NCBI GenBank assembly: GCA_029251165.1
Contig: JAQXDW010000016.1
Coordinates: 62,001-126,000 of the forward strand
Direction: 5' to 3'
DNA length: 64,000 bases
DNA from: Myxococcota bacterium
GTDB taxonomy: Bacteria > Myxococcota_A > UBA796
The notes below the pieces were generated by a model, which made no database searches, was not told where the DNA came from, and saw only the letters and a program-made list of their open reading frames with translations. Each line of letters opens with the position of its first letter. The stretch's first letter is position 1. A program made the position numbers and the translations under genes. Shown in pieces: positions 18,246-26,652 of the stretch.

Positions 18246-18353
18246 GGGGCGCAACTATAGCGGTCGGCTTTTCACCCCCTATGCGCCACACAAAACCTTT
18301 GCGGTTGCCGACACCACAGGAGTCGTCAGACACACCACCCACGCTGCGATATG

Positions 18354-18369
18354 TTGCATCATGATGCAA
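18354..18369. promoter_or_regulatory. Perfect 16-bp palindrome over the start of the sigma-54 activator gene
   Basis: TTGCATCATGATGCAA is its own reverse complement and covers the ATG at 18361. As 5-6-5 half-sites (TTGCA, TGCAA) it has the geometry of CRP/FNR-family operators, although other dimeric regulators fit. It could be an autoregulatory operator. If so, translation may start at the later ATG at 18373. No exact second copy was found near the four sigma-54 promoter candidates. Confidence 0.45.
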
Positions 18370-19317
18370 GACATGCCGCAACACAACACCAACACGCACG
18401 GCATCCTCACCAACGCACCCGAAATGCGTCGGCTGTTTGTGCTGATGGAGCGGGCCGCAGTCACCGAGGCCCCTGTGCTCATCCGTGGCGAGACCGGCAC
18501 CGGAAAGGAGCTGGTCGCCCAGACCCTCCATCGCCTCTCCACAAGAGCCAGCGGTCCCTTTCGAGCCGTCAACTGCGCCACCCTCACTCCAGAGCTGCTC
18601 GCCAGCGCCCTGTTCGGACACGTCAAGGGCGCGTTCACTGGTGCCGTTCGAAGCCGAAAGGGATTGCTGGCGCTCACCAACGGCGGGACCCTGTTCCTCG
18701 ATGAGATCGCAGAGCTGCCCCTCAACCTCCAGGCGCGGCTGCTGCGGGTCTTGGAGACACAGAGCTTCGTGCCGGTCGGGGGCACCGAGCCGGTCCGTGT
18801 CAACGTGCGGCTCATCTCGGCCACGCACAAGGCCCTACGCCGAGCGGTCGACGCCGGGCAGTTCCGACGGGATCTGATGTACCGCATCCGCGTGGTGCCG
18901 CTGTTCTTGCCCCGGCTCATTGACCGGACCGGCGACATCTCGGTTCTCACCAATCACTTCATCACGCAGCTCAACACCACGGGCACCCGCACGGTCACCG
19001 AGATCGCGCCCGACTGTATGGAGATGCTGATGAGCTGGTCGTGGCCGGGGAACGTCCGGGAGCTGAAGAATGTCCTGCAGAGTGCCTACATTCTCGGAGA
19101 GGGCCCCACCCTCACCCATGATGAGCTGACCCCGGAGATTCGCGGTGAGCCGCCGCCAGGAGATGCGCTCTCGGTGAACCCGCTGGCGATGGAGGAGAAG
19201 CAGCAGCTCCTGGCGGCGCTGCGAGAGGCCAACGGAAGCCGCTCGAAGGCTTCAGCCCTGCTGGGGATCCACCGAACAACCCTCTGGCGGAAGCTCAAGA
19301 GCCACCGCCTCCTTTGA
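18361..19317 (+). CDS. Sigma-54-dependent transcriptional activator lacking a sensor domain
   Basis: 318 aa from ATG 18361; ATGs at 18364 and 18373 are also possible and no ribosome site stands out. Nearly the whole protein is the AAA+ enhancer-binding domain: Walker A GETGTGKE (43-50), sigma-54-contacting GAFTGA loop (90-95), Walker B LFLDE (111-115), and WPGNVRELKN. A Fis-type helix-turn-helix forms the end (SRSKASALLGIHRTTLWRKL). The first 20 residues leave no room for a receiver, GAF or PAS module, as in PspF. FisR-type activators are known to switch on persulfide dioxygenase genes in response to sulfane sulfur. The sulfur genes and four -24/-12 candidates nearby make a local sulfur regulator likely. 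Its 3' end overlaps the SulP gene by 66 bp. Confidence 0.92.
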   Translation: MMQDMPQHNTNTHGILTNAPEMRRLFVLMERAAVTEAPVLIRGETGTGKELVAQTLHRLSTRASGPFRAVNCATLTPELLASALFGHVKGAFTGAVRSRKGLLALTNGGTLFLDEIAELPLNLQARLLRVLETQSFVPVGGTEPVRVNVRLISATHKALRRAVDAGQFRRDLMYRIRVVPLFLPRLIDRTGDISVLTNHFITQLNTTGTRTVTEIAPDCMEMLMSWSWPGNVRELKNVLQSAYILGEGPTLTHDELTPEIRGEPPPGDALSVNPLAMEEKQQLLAALREANGSRSKASALLGIHRTTLWRKLKSHRLL

Positions 19318-21045
19318 GCGCTCCCGCGCGCGGCGCGCGCGCTGCGCCTCGACATACTTTGCCGCCACACAGCCCGTCTCTGAGCACTGCTCACAGCGCG
19401 GCTCGACCAGCCCAACGGCATGCCCCGCCGCATCATTCATTGCAGCAAACCATCGTTTTCTCGACGGGAACAGGGCATCTTCCCCCAGGATCTCCACTGC
19501 ACCTGCGCGCTGGAGGGTCGCCATCACTCGGGGCGGCATGCCGACGAGCAGGAGGTGCTGGCCTCGACGGTCCATCGCGATCGCCACGCTCTCCAAGACG
19601 TCGATGACCGTCACGTCAATTCCCTGAGTGCGCTTGATGCGCACCACCAGGACATCCACGCCCGCTGCGGCCTCATCCAGCGCGAGCTGAAGCTCCCCCG
19701 CCGCGCCAAAGAACAGCACCCCCTCGACATGGAGGATCTTGATGCGCTGGCACCGAGAGAACCCTTCGGGGAGGGTGTCGTCGGTGAGGGGCTCGGAGAT
19801 CGTGCGGAGCCGTCCGCGGGGGCCGATGACCATCTCCAGGACGCTGATCATCCGGGCGCGCTGGAGGAACAACACCACGCTGATCCCGACCCCGAGGTAG
19901 ATCGCCTGGTTCAGCGGGATGAGCAGCGCGGCGATGAAGGTCACCCCGAATGCGATGCCGTCTGCAGGACGGGTCTGAATGGTTCGCTTGATCTTCGGGA
20001 CATCGATGAGCTGAAACGCCACGACAAGCAGCAGCCCCGCGAGGGCAGCGATCGGGGTGTGGTCGACGATGGGCCCGAGGACCAGCATCACCAGCAGCAT
20101 CAGCACCCCCGACGCGACACCGGCCCAGCGGGTCTTTGCGCCGAGCTGGGCGTTGAGTGCGGAGCGAGAGAGGCTGCCAGAGATGGGGTACCCTCCCGAG
20201 AAAGCAGCAGCGATGTTGGACATTCCCTGTCCGAAGAACTCCCGAGAGGACGACAGGCGCTGCCCAGTGTCTGAGGCAATGGCCCGGGCAATCGCGCTGG
20301 ACTCGACGAGGGAGAGCACCGTGCAGGCCACCGCTGCCGGCAGCAGCCCGACCGCCAGCGAGAGATCGGGAATGGTCAGCGGGGGCAGCCCAGTGGGGAC
20401 CGGCGCGATGTCCGCGATCACAGCGAGCCCAGCGTCCTCTAAGGACAGCAGGATGTTCACGCCGATCGCCAGCACCATCGCGACCACAGCGCCGGGGATC
20501 TTCGGCACCAGCCGGCGCATCCCCACCAGCAGGATCACCGTGGCGACCGCGAACCCCACCGCCAGCGGCTCGGCGCTCGCCGGACCGACGCTGAGCCAGC
20601 CCTGGAGTGTCGTCAGCAGGCCGCCCCTCGGACCGGTCGTTCCGGTGATGTTGTGGAGCTGGCCGACCCCGATGAGCACGCCCGCACCCGAGATGTACCC
20701 GAGAACGACGGGGCTGGAGATGTAGTCGACCACGCTGCCAAGCCGGAGCAGCCCCGCACCGACCTGCATCAGCCCGACCAGCAGCGCCAGGGTGATCGCC
20801 GCAGACATCGGATCGCTGCTCTGCCCCACCAATGCGCCGCCAACCAGCAGGCTCAGGGCGTTCGTCGGTCCAGCAACGACGTGCCGCGAGCTTCGCAGCA
20901 GAGAGCCGACGATCACTGGGATGCAGGTCGCATACAACCCCATGGCAGGAGGAAGACCCGCGATCATGGCGTAGGCTACTCCCTGAGGCACGGAGAGGGT
21001 GACCACTCCGACCGCAGCGATCATCTCTTTGAGTACTCGCTTCAT
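19252..21045 (-). CDS. SulP family anion transporter with STAS domain
   Basis: 597 aa from ATG 21045. A SulP (SLC26-like) transporter of sulfate, bicarbonate or related anions: SVPQGVAYAMIAGLPPAMGLYA at the start of the membrane region, ten or more hydrophobic segments, SGGYPISGSLSRSALNAQLGAKT in the middle, and a C-terminal STAS domain (ILHVEGVLFFGAAGELQ, VLVVRIKRTQGIDVT). About 40 residues rich in Cys, Arg and Glu follow (CEQCSETGCVAAKYV) and overlap the Fis domain of the convergent activator gene. A near-perfect -24/-12 element lies so close that transcription would begin about two bases before the ATG; the ATG at 21024 is an alternative start. Context suggests sulfate as substrate. Confidence 0.9.
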   Translation of the reverse strand: MKRVLKEMIAAVGVVTLSVPQGVAYAMIAGLPPAMGLYATCIPVIVGSLLRSSRHVVAGPTNALSLLVGGALVGQSSDPMSAAITLALLVGLMQVGAGLLRLGSVVDYISSPVVLGYISGAGVLIGVGQLHNITGTTGPRGGLLTTLQGWLSVGPASAEPLAVGFAVATVILLVGMRRLVPKIPGAVVAMVLAIGVNILLSLEDAGLAVIADIAPVPTGLPPLTIPDLSLAVGLLPAAVACTVLSLVESSAIARAIASDTGQRLSSSREFFGQGMSNIAAAFSGGYPISGSLSRSALNAQLGAKTRWAGVASGVLMLLVMLVLGPIVDHTPIAALAGLLLVVAFQLIDVPKIKRTIQTRPADGIAFGVTFIAALLIPLNQAIYLGVGISVVLFLQRARMISVLEMVIGPRGRLRTISEPLTDDTLPEGFSRCQRIKILHVEGVLFFGAAGELQLALDEAAAGVDVLVVRIKRTQGIDVTVIDVLESVAIAMDRRGQHLLLVGMPPRVMATLQRAGAVEILGEDALFPSRKRWFAAMNDAAGHAVGLVEPRCEQCSETGCVAAKYVEAQRARRARERSKEAVALELPPEGCSVDPQQG

Positions 21046-21057
21046 TGACCGCCCCAC

Positions 21058-21073
21058 TGCAACCGTCGTGCCC
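21058..21073 (-). promoter_or_regulatory. Candidate sigma-54 promoter for the SulP gene
   Basis: On the minus strand the sequence GGGCACGACGGTTGCA matches TGGCACG-N4-TTGCW at 11 of 12 positions (first T is G). GG and GC are ten bases apart, as sigma-54 requires. The predicted start, about 21047, leaves almost no leader before ATG 21045. Confidence 0.55.
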
Positions 21074-21076
21074 CCC

Positions 21077-21093
21077 CTGGCATAGGCTGTGCA
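21077..21093 (+). promoter_or_regulatory. Candidate sigma-54 promoter for the molybdoenzyme operon
   Basis: CTGGCATAGGCTGTGCA keeps the invariant GG and GC with ten bases between them and matches the wider consensus at 9 of 12 positions. The predicted start, about 21104, gives a short leader that contains the GGAGGG ribosome site and then ATG 21123. It lies back to back with the minus-strand element at 21058-21073. Confidence 0.5.
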
Positions 21094-21122
21094 GAAAGCA
21101 CCAATCTGGAGGGCCATCCCCG

Positions 21123-22700
21123 ATGAACTATGGCTTCGTCATCGACAACCGGAAGTGTATCGGCTGTCACGCCTGCTCCACAGCATGCAAGAGCGAGAAC
21201 GACGTTCCCTTAGGGGTCAACCGGACCTGGGTGAAGTCCGTGGAGATCGGGCTGTACCCCGATGTTCGCCGGAACTTCCAGGTCACCCGCTGCAACCACT
21301 GCGCGAACCCGCCGTGCGTGCGCATCTGCCCGACCGCTGCGATGTACCAACGTGATGACGGCATCGTCGAGTTCAACAACGACAGCTGCATCGGCTGCAA
21401 GGCCTGCATGCAGGCCTGCCCCTACGACGCCATTCACATCGACCCAGAGACGAAGACCGCCGCCAAGTGCCACTTCTGCAGCCATCGGATCGAGATCGGC
21501 CTGGAGCCAGCGTGCGTGGTGGTGTGTCCGGAGCATGCGATCGTCTCTGGAGACATGGACGACCCGGCTACTGAGATCAGTCGGATCATCGCCGGCCACC
21601 AGACCACGGTGCGCAAGCCCGAGCAGGGCACCGCGCCGAAGGTGCTCTACATCAACGGAAGCGACGTCTCCCTCCACCCCGGAGCGGCCCCCACGCCGAA
21701 GACCTTCGCCGCCGCAGACGTCATCACCAAGCAGCACGGCGGGACTCCGCCCAAGCAGCACAGCCAGGGCGTGCCGATGGATCCAATCCAGGTCGGCGTG
21801 CGGGTCGCCGGGCAGATGGCCCAGCTTCACTACAACGCCCAGCACGAGGTGCCCTGGCACTGGCCGGTGCCCGCTTACCTCGTCACCAAGGGGATCGGCG
21901 CGGGTGCGTTCGGCTTCTTGTCGCTCGGGCTGCTGACCGGAGCGATCGCCTACGACTCGCTCACCGTCCTGCTCGGCGGCGCGCTGGGCATCCTCGCCAC
22001 CCTCATCACCACCGGACTGCTCGTCTACGATCTGGAGCGCCCGGAGCGGTTTCTCTACATCCTCACCCGCCCCCAGTGGCGCAGCTGGCTGACTCGCGGG
22101 GCCTTCCTGCTTATCGGCTTCTCTGCAGTCAGCGGCCTGTGGTGGGGACTGGAGCTGGCCAGCTGGATGGGTGTCCTCTCCCTGCCCAGCTTCGCCCAGA
22201 CCGGTCTGGCACTGCTGACCCTTCCGCTCGCGGTCGGAACCGCGGTCTACACCGCCTTCTTGTTCGCTCAAGCCGAGGGGCGCGATCTCTGGCAGAGCCC
22301 GCTGATGCCGCTCCACCTGCTCATTCAGGCGCTGATGATGGGCGCGGCCAGCTTCCTCCTGCTGTCTCCTGTTGCCGCCTTCGACGCAGACCTCATCCAC
22401 TTCGCCCGCTGGGTGTTCGGAGCGGCCCTGGTCACTGACGCCGCAGCAACCCTGATGGGTGAGTTTGGCATCGCCCACGCCAGCGAGCAGGCGGCCCGAG
22501 CCGCTCATGAGATCTCTCACGGGCGCTACAGCCGCCAGTTCTGGCTCGGCGCGATGGTCCTCGGACATGTCGTCCCGCTGCTGCTGCTCGCAGCGAACCT
22601 CTCCGTCCTCTCTGCGCTGGCCGCAGTCTGCGCAGGTGTGGGGCTGTACTTCTACGAGCACGCCCTCGTCATGGCCCCCCAGGAGCTGCCGAATTCATGA
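21123..22700 (+). CDS. Fused four-cluster 4Fe-4S ferredoxin and NrfD-type membrane subunit
   Basis: 525 aa from ATG 21123, with GGAGGG upstream. Residues 1 to about 165 form a PsrB/DmsB/SoeB-like electron-transfer subunit with four cysteine groups: CIGCHACSTAC (C12, C15, C18, C22), CNHCANPPCVRICP, CIGCKACMQACP and CHFC with a distal CVVVCP. After a linker, residues from about 240 form an NrfD/PsrC/SoeC-like integral membrane quinone-handling subunit with some eight helices (PWHWPVPAYLVTKGIGAG). These are usually two genes; here they are one polypeptide. No Tat signal is present, so the clusters should face the cytoplasm. It overlaps the catalytic subunit gene by ATGA. Confidence 0.9.
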   Translation: MNYGFVIDNRKCIGCHACSTACKSENDVPLGVNRTWVKSVEIGLYPDVRRNFQVTRCNHCANPPCVRICPTAAMYQRDDGIVEFNNDSCIGCKACMQACPYDAIHIDPETKTAAKCHFCSHRIEIGLEPACVVVCPEHAIVSGDMDDPATEISRIIAGHQTTVRKPEQGTAPKVLYINGSDVSLHPGAAPTPKTFAAADVITKQHGGTPPKQHSQGVPMDPIQVGVRVAGQMAQLHYNAQHEVPWHWPVPAYLVTKGIGAGAFGFLSLGLLTGAIAYDSLTVLLGGALGILATLITTGLLVYDLERPERFLYILTRPQWRSWLTRGAFLLIGFSAVSGLWWGLELASWMGVLSLPSFAQTGLALLTLPLAVGTAVYTAFLFAQAEGRDLWQSPLMPLHLLIQALMMGAASFLLLSPVAAFDADLIHFARWVFGAALVTDAAATLMGEFGIAHASEQAARAAHEISHGRYSRQFWLGAMVLGHVVPLLLLAANLSVLSALAAVCAGVGLYFYEHALVMAPQELPNS

Positions 22701-25636
22701 GCATCAAGTCTTTCCTCCAGTCGATGCTCGGCATTGCCCGACCCGCCGTCAGCGGTACTGAGGCCACCAATGCTGCCGGGGTGGCGATGCCCACTTTCGG
22801 CGAGGCCGACGCCGTTCCGTCCACGGAGCTGACCACGGTCCGGCACCCCGACGGGCGCATGAGCCAGTACCCACCCGCCGAGCGGTGGGATGACTGGGTC
22901 GAGTGGGACAGCCGGTCGTGGCCCAAGAAGGTCGCCCGGCGCTACACCCTCGTCCCGACCATCTGCTTCAACTGCGAGAGCGGCTGCGGGCTGCTGGCCT
23001 ACGTCGACAAGACCACCTTCGAGATCCGCCGCTTCGAGGGCAACCCCGCGCACCCCGGCTCGCGAGGGCGCAATTGCGCCAAGGGGCCAGCGACCCACAA
23101 CCAGGTCTACGATCCCGAGCGCATCCTCTACCCGCTCAAGCGAGTCGGAGAGCGCGGAGCCGGACAGTGGAAGCGCATCTCCTGGGAAGATGCGCTGTCG
23201 GAGATCTCCGAGAAGATGCGTGCGAGCCGGGCAAAGCGGCGGGACGGGATCATGTACCACGTCGGTCGTCCCGGCGAGGATCACTACACCAACCGCTGCA
23301 TCTCGGCCTGGGGGGTCGACGCCCACAACAGCCACACCAACATCTGCTCTGCCGGTGCCCGTGCGGGGTACTTCTTCTGGGCTGCGGGCGACCGCCCCAG
23401 CCCCGACTACGCGAACGCACAGGCCATCCTGCTCATCTCCAGCCACCTGGAGACCGGCCACTACTTCAACCCCCACGCCCAGCGAATCATGGAAGCAAAG
23501 ATGAAGGGGGCGAAGATCGTCACCTTCGATCCGCGCTGCTCGAACACCGCCAGCAAGTCAGACGTGTGGCTGCCGACCTGGCCGGGCTCAGAGCAGACGG
23601 TGCTCCTGGCGATCGCCAATTACCTCATCCAGAATGACCGGTACGACCGGGCGTTTATGCGCCGTTGGGTGAACTGGGAGGCCTTCCTCGCGGCTGCGCC
23701 AGGGATCCCCGATGCACCCGAGCTGCCGACCGGCGAGGGCACCTTCGAGGACTTCGATGCCTGCCTCAAGGCACTGTATGCGGAGTACACCTTCGAGCGC
23801 GCCGCCGAGGAATCTCAGGTCCCTATTGAGCGCATCATCGAGACTGCTGAGATCGTCGCAGCGGCCGGCAGCAAGGTCGCGACACACACCTGGCGAAGCG
23901 CGAGCATCGGCAACCTCGGCGGCTGGCAGGTCTCTCGGTGCCTGTTCTTCCTCAACGTGCTCACCGGCAGCATCGGCACCAAGGGCGGCACCTCGCTGAA
24001 CTCGTGGAACAAGTTCGTGCCCAAGCCGTTCGCCAAGCCCCCGGCGTTCTCGGCCTGGAACCACCTCCACCTTCCCCACGAGTGGCCGCTGTCGTTCTTT
24101 GAGATGTCGTTCCTGCTGCCCCACTTTGTCGAGGAAGGCCGCGGCGACATCGACGTCTACTTCACCCGGGTCTACAACCCGATGTGGATCAACCCCGACG
24201 GCTTCATGTGGCTCAAGCTCCTCCGAGACACCGAGCGGATGAAGTGCCACGTCGCCCTGACCCCGACCTGGAACGAGTCCGCCTGGTTTGCCGACTACGT
24301 CTTGCCGATGGGCCACGCCGGAGAGCGGCACGACCTGATGAGTCAGGAGACCCACGCCGGGCAGTGGATCGGCTTCCGCCAGCCCGTCCGCCGCGTGGCG
24401 ATGGAGCGCGCGGGACAGAAGATCACGCACACCTGGCAGGCAAACCCCGGCGAGGTCTGGGAAGAGAACGAGTGGTGGGTGGAGCTGTCCGGGCGCATGG
24501 ATCCCGACGGCGCGCTGGGCATCCGAAAGTGGTTCGAGTCGCCCTACCGCGCCGGAGAGCTGATCACCCAGGATGAGTACTGGGGCTGGATGTTCGAGAA
24601 CAGCGTGCCCGGACTCCCCGAGGCGGCGGCCGCAGAGTCGCTGTCGCCGCTGGCGTACATGAAGAAGTACGGCTGCTTTGAGGTCGTCGCTGAGAACTAC
24701 GTGCCCTATGAGCACGCGGTGGAGCCCGGCGAGGTCGATGAAGAGGGCCGCATCATCCAGGACGGTGTCGCCGTCGGCGTGATGGTTCAGGGGGATGCGC
24801 GGGCCGGGTTCAAGACCCCGAGCCGCAAGCTGGAGTTCTTCAGCCCGACCCTCCGGGACTGGGGCTGGCCGGAGCTGAAGCATGTTGTGCCCTGGACGCT
24901 CAAGAGCCATGTCCACCCCGACAACATCGATCGCAGCCAGGGCGAGATGCTCCTGCTGCCCAACTTCCGGCTCCCGACCCTCATCCACACCCGCTCGGCC
25001 AACGCCAAGTGGCTCTATGAGATCAGCCACAGCAACCCCGTCTGGATGCATCCCAGCGACGCCACCCGCCTGGGTGTTGACACCGGCCAGCTCGTCCGCG
25101 TGGAGACCGAGATCGGCTGGTTCATCGACAAGGTGTGGGTGACCGAGGCGATCAAGCCGGGCATCATCGCCATGAGTCATCACCTCGGACGCTGGCGGCT
25201 GGCAGAGTCACAGGGCGTCAACCCCGGCATGTCCGCCCTCGCACGGCTCTCGGAGGACGGCGCCGATCACCGGCTCAACATCCTCAAGCCCGGCTCCGCC
25301 TGGGAGACCTTCGACCCAGACACCAGCCGGGTGTGGTGGGAAGACGTCGGGGTCCACCAGAACCTCACCCACGCCGTCCACCCTGATCCCATCAGCGGCG
25401 CGCACTGCTGGCTGCAGAAGGCGATGAGCGTGCGCAAGGCCCGAGCCAACGAGAAGCACGGAGACGTGTTCGTCAACACCGAGCGCTCGATGGAGGTCTA
25501 CCGGGAGTGGCACGCCATGACCCGATCCGCCGTCGAGAACAGCCCCGACGGCACCCTGCGCCCCTACTGGCTCAAGCGCCCGCTCAAGCCGACGCGGGAG
25601 TCCTTCGCCCTGCCGGAGAAGCCGTGGAACCGGTGA
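22697..25636 (+). CDS. Molybdopterin oxidoreductase catalytic subunit, cytoplasmic (SoeA/PsrA-type)
   Basis: 979 aa. A DMSO-reductase-superfamily enzyme with a proximal 4Fe-4S site (C90, C93, C97, C127 in CFNCESGC and GRNCAKG), a molybdopterin domain, and the C-terminal dinucleotide-binding domain (MHPSDATRLGVDTGQLVRVE). Cys217, in HTNICSAGARAG, sits where NapA and PsrA/PhsA-type enzymes place a cysteine ligand to Mo. There is no Tat signal: an unusual 75-residue hydrophilic N-terminus precedes the cluster. With the fused FeS-NrfD partner it should form a membrane-bound, cytoplasm-facing complex as in SoeABC sulfite:quinone oxidoreductase. A polysulfide, thiosulfate or other reductase is the alternative. 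The flanking persulfide dioxygenase favours sulfite oxidation, by inference. Confidence 0.88.
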   Translation: MSIKSFLQSMLGIARPAVSGTEATNAAGVAMPTFGEADAVPSTELTTVRHPDGRMSQYPPAERWDDWVEWDSRSWPKKVARRYTLVPTICFNCESGCGLLAYVDKTTFEIRRFEGNPAHPGSRGRNCAKGPATHNQVYDPERILYPLKRVGERGAGQWKRISWEDALSEISEKMRASRAKRRDGIMYHVGRPGEDHYTNRCISAWGVDAHNSHTNICSAGARAGYFFWAAGDRPSPDYANAQAILLISSHLETGHYFNPHAQRIMEAKMKGAKIVTFDPRCSNTASKSDVWLPTWPGSEQTVLLAIANYLIQNDRYDRAFMRRWVNWEAFLAAAPGIPDAPELPTGEGTFEDFDACLKALYAEYTFERAAEESQVPIERIIETAEIVAAAGSKVATHTWRSASIGNLGGWQVSRCLFFLNVLTGSIGTKGGTSLNSWNKFVPKPFAKPPAFSAWNHLHLPHEWPLSFFEMSFLLPHFVEEGRGDIDVYFTRVYNPMWINPDGFMWLKLLRDTERMKCHVALTPTWNESAWFADYVLPMGHAGERHDLMSQETHAGQWIGFRQPVRRVAMERAGQKITHTWQANPGEVWEENEWWVELSGRMDPDGALGIRKWFESPYRAGELITQDEYWGWMFENSVPGLPEAAAAESLSPLAYMKKYGCFEVVAENYVPYEHAVEPGEVDEEGRIIQDGVAVGVMVQGDARAGFKTPSRKLEFFSPTLRDWGWPELKHVVPWTLKSHVHPDNIDRSQGEMLLLPNFRLPTLIHTRSANAKWLYEISHSNPVWMHPSDATRLGVDTGQLVRVETEIGWFIDKVWVTEAIKPGIIAMSHHLGRWRLAESQGVNPGMSALARLSEDGADHRLNILKPGSAWETFDPDTSRVWWEDVGVHQNLTHAVHPDPISGAHCWLQKAMSVRKARANEKHGDVFVNTERSMEVYREWHAMTRSAVENSPDGTLRPYWLKRPLKPTRESFALPEKPWNR

Positions 25637-26547
25637 TGCTCGCGGAGGCCCGCAGCCGCGGCTACGGCCTCCTGGGGAACCTCTTGCTCCGGGGGCTGAC
25701 CACAGAGAGTCTCCCCCGCCTCCGCCAGACACCGCTGGCTGGACTGGTTCCCGAGGACGCTGACCTCGACCGCCTCGCCGCTGCCCACCACCGGCTGCTG
25801 TCGATGGAGATTCACCCCTACGCCAGCCTGTTTCTCACCGAGGATCCCGCCGGCTGCATCGATCCGATCCGCGATGCGGCCCGAGCCGCCGGTTTCCACA
25901 TCGACGCAGCCTCCGCCCGCCCCGACCACCTCGGCATCGGACTGCTGCTGCTGTCGTTTCTCAGCGGCGCGACCGCCGATGCCCTCGCAGACAACAAGAC
26001 CGACATCACCGCCCAGACAGAGGCCCTCGCCCAGTCCTTCCTGTCGTCCTGGCTCATCCCCTGGCTCGCGCCGCTGCGTGCGGCAGTCTCTGCCCATGAC
26101 GACGGGCTGTGGGCGTCGGTCATCGCCACCGCTGCCGCGCTCGCTGAGGACCACTGGGACGGCAGCGGCAGCCTCACCCTGCCCGAGTCCGCTCCGCTCC
26201 TTGAGGCATCCCGAACGGACCTGAGGGCCATCGCGACCTTCCTGCTCACCCCCTGTCGCTGCGGGGTGTACCTCTCCCGTGCCGACATCGGAGGCCTCGC
26301 TCGGGGCGTCTCCGTGCCCCGCGGCTTCGGCAGCCGGCAGCAGGAGCTGACAAACCTCCTCCGCACAAGCGCAGAGTACGGCGAGCTCGGCGCGCTGATG
26401 CACCGCCTCGATGGCCTGATGGCGAGGCGTTCGGAGGAGATGACCAGTGCCTTCGCGGGAGTCTGGCAGGCGCGCATCGAGGAGGCGCGCGGGGTGGTTC
26501 AGACGATTCGAAGGGCCGTGGAAGCGCAGCCGCACAGCAACAGCTGA
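25636..26547 (+). CDS. TorD/DmsD-type molybdoenzyme maturation chaperone
   Basis: 303 aa from ATG 25636, which shares one base with the stop of the catalytic subunit (TGATG); a GTG at 25633 is possible. The protein is all-helical, and DRLAAAHHRLLSMEIHPYASLFLTEDPAG followed by DHLGIGLLLLSFLSG matches the TorD family, whose motif is normally EPxDHxxxxLxFM. Position after a Mo subunit gene is typical: the chaperone holds the apoenzyme until cofactor insertion. It is longer than the usual 200 residues; the extra C-terminal 90 (YLSRADIGGLARGVSVP) are unassigned. Confidence 0.82.
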   Translation: MLAEARSRGYGLLGNLLLRGLTTESLPRLRQTPLAGLVPEDADLDRLAAAHHRLLSMEIHPYASLFLTEDPAGCIDPIRDAARAAGFHIDAASARPDHLGIGLLLLSFLSGATADALADNKTDITAQTEALAQSFLSSWLIPWLAPLRAAVSAHDDGLWASVIATAAALAEDHWDGSGSLTLPESAPLLEASRTDLRAIATFLLTPCRCGVYLSRADIGGLARGVSVPRGFGSRQQELTNLLRTSAEYGELGALMHRLDGLMARRSEEMTSAFAGVWQARIEEARGVVQTIRRAVEAQPHSNS

Positions 26548-26621
26548 TCCGTCGCGGGACAGATGCGCAGTGCATGCCCGGTCCCCAAGGAGCAGCCAGC
26601 ATCAGGGAGAGGCTCTCTGAG

Positions 26622-26652
26622 GCTGACAGGGCGGTGCTTTTTGCCCCTCAGC
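26622..26652. terminator. Candidate bidirectional terminator between convergent genes
   Basis: An imperfect hairpin pairs GCTGA (26622-26626) with TCAGC (26648-26652) and GGGC (26629-26632) with GCCC (26643-26646), enclosing a loop with five T. It lies between the TorD-like gene and the MBL-rhodanese gene and includes the stop of the latter. Confidence 0.4.

Noticed and set aside
23588-25183. Open frame of 531 codons on the minus strand opposite the molybdopterin oxidoreductase
   Set aside because: It is a shadow of the conserved plus-strand gene, with no motifs of its own.
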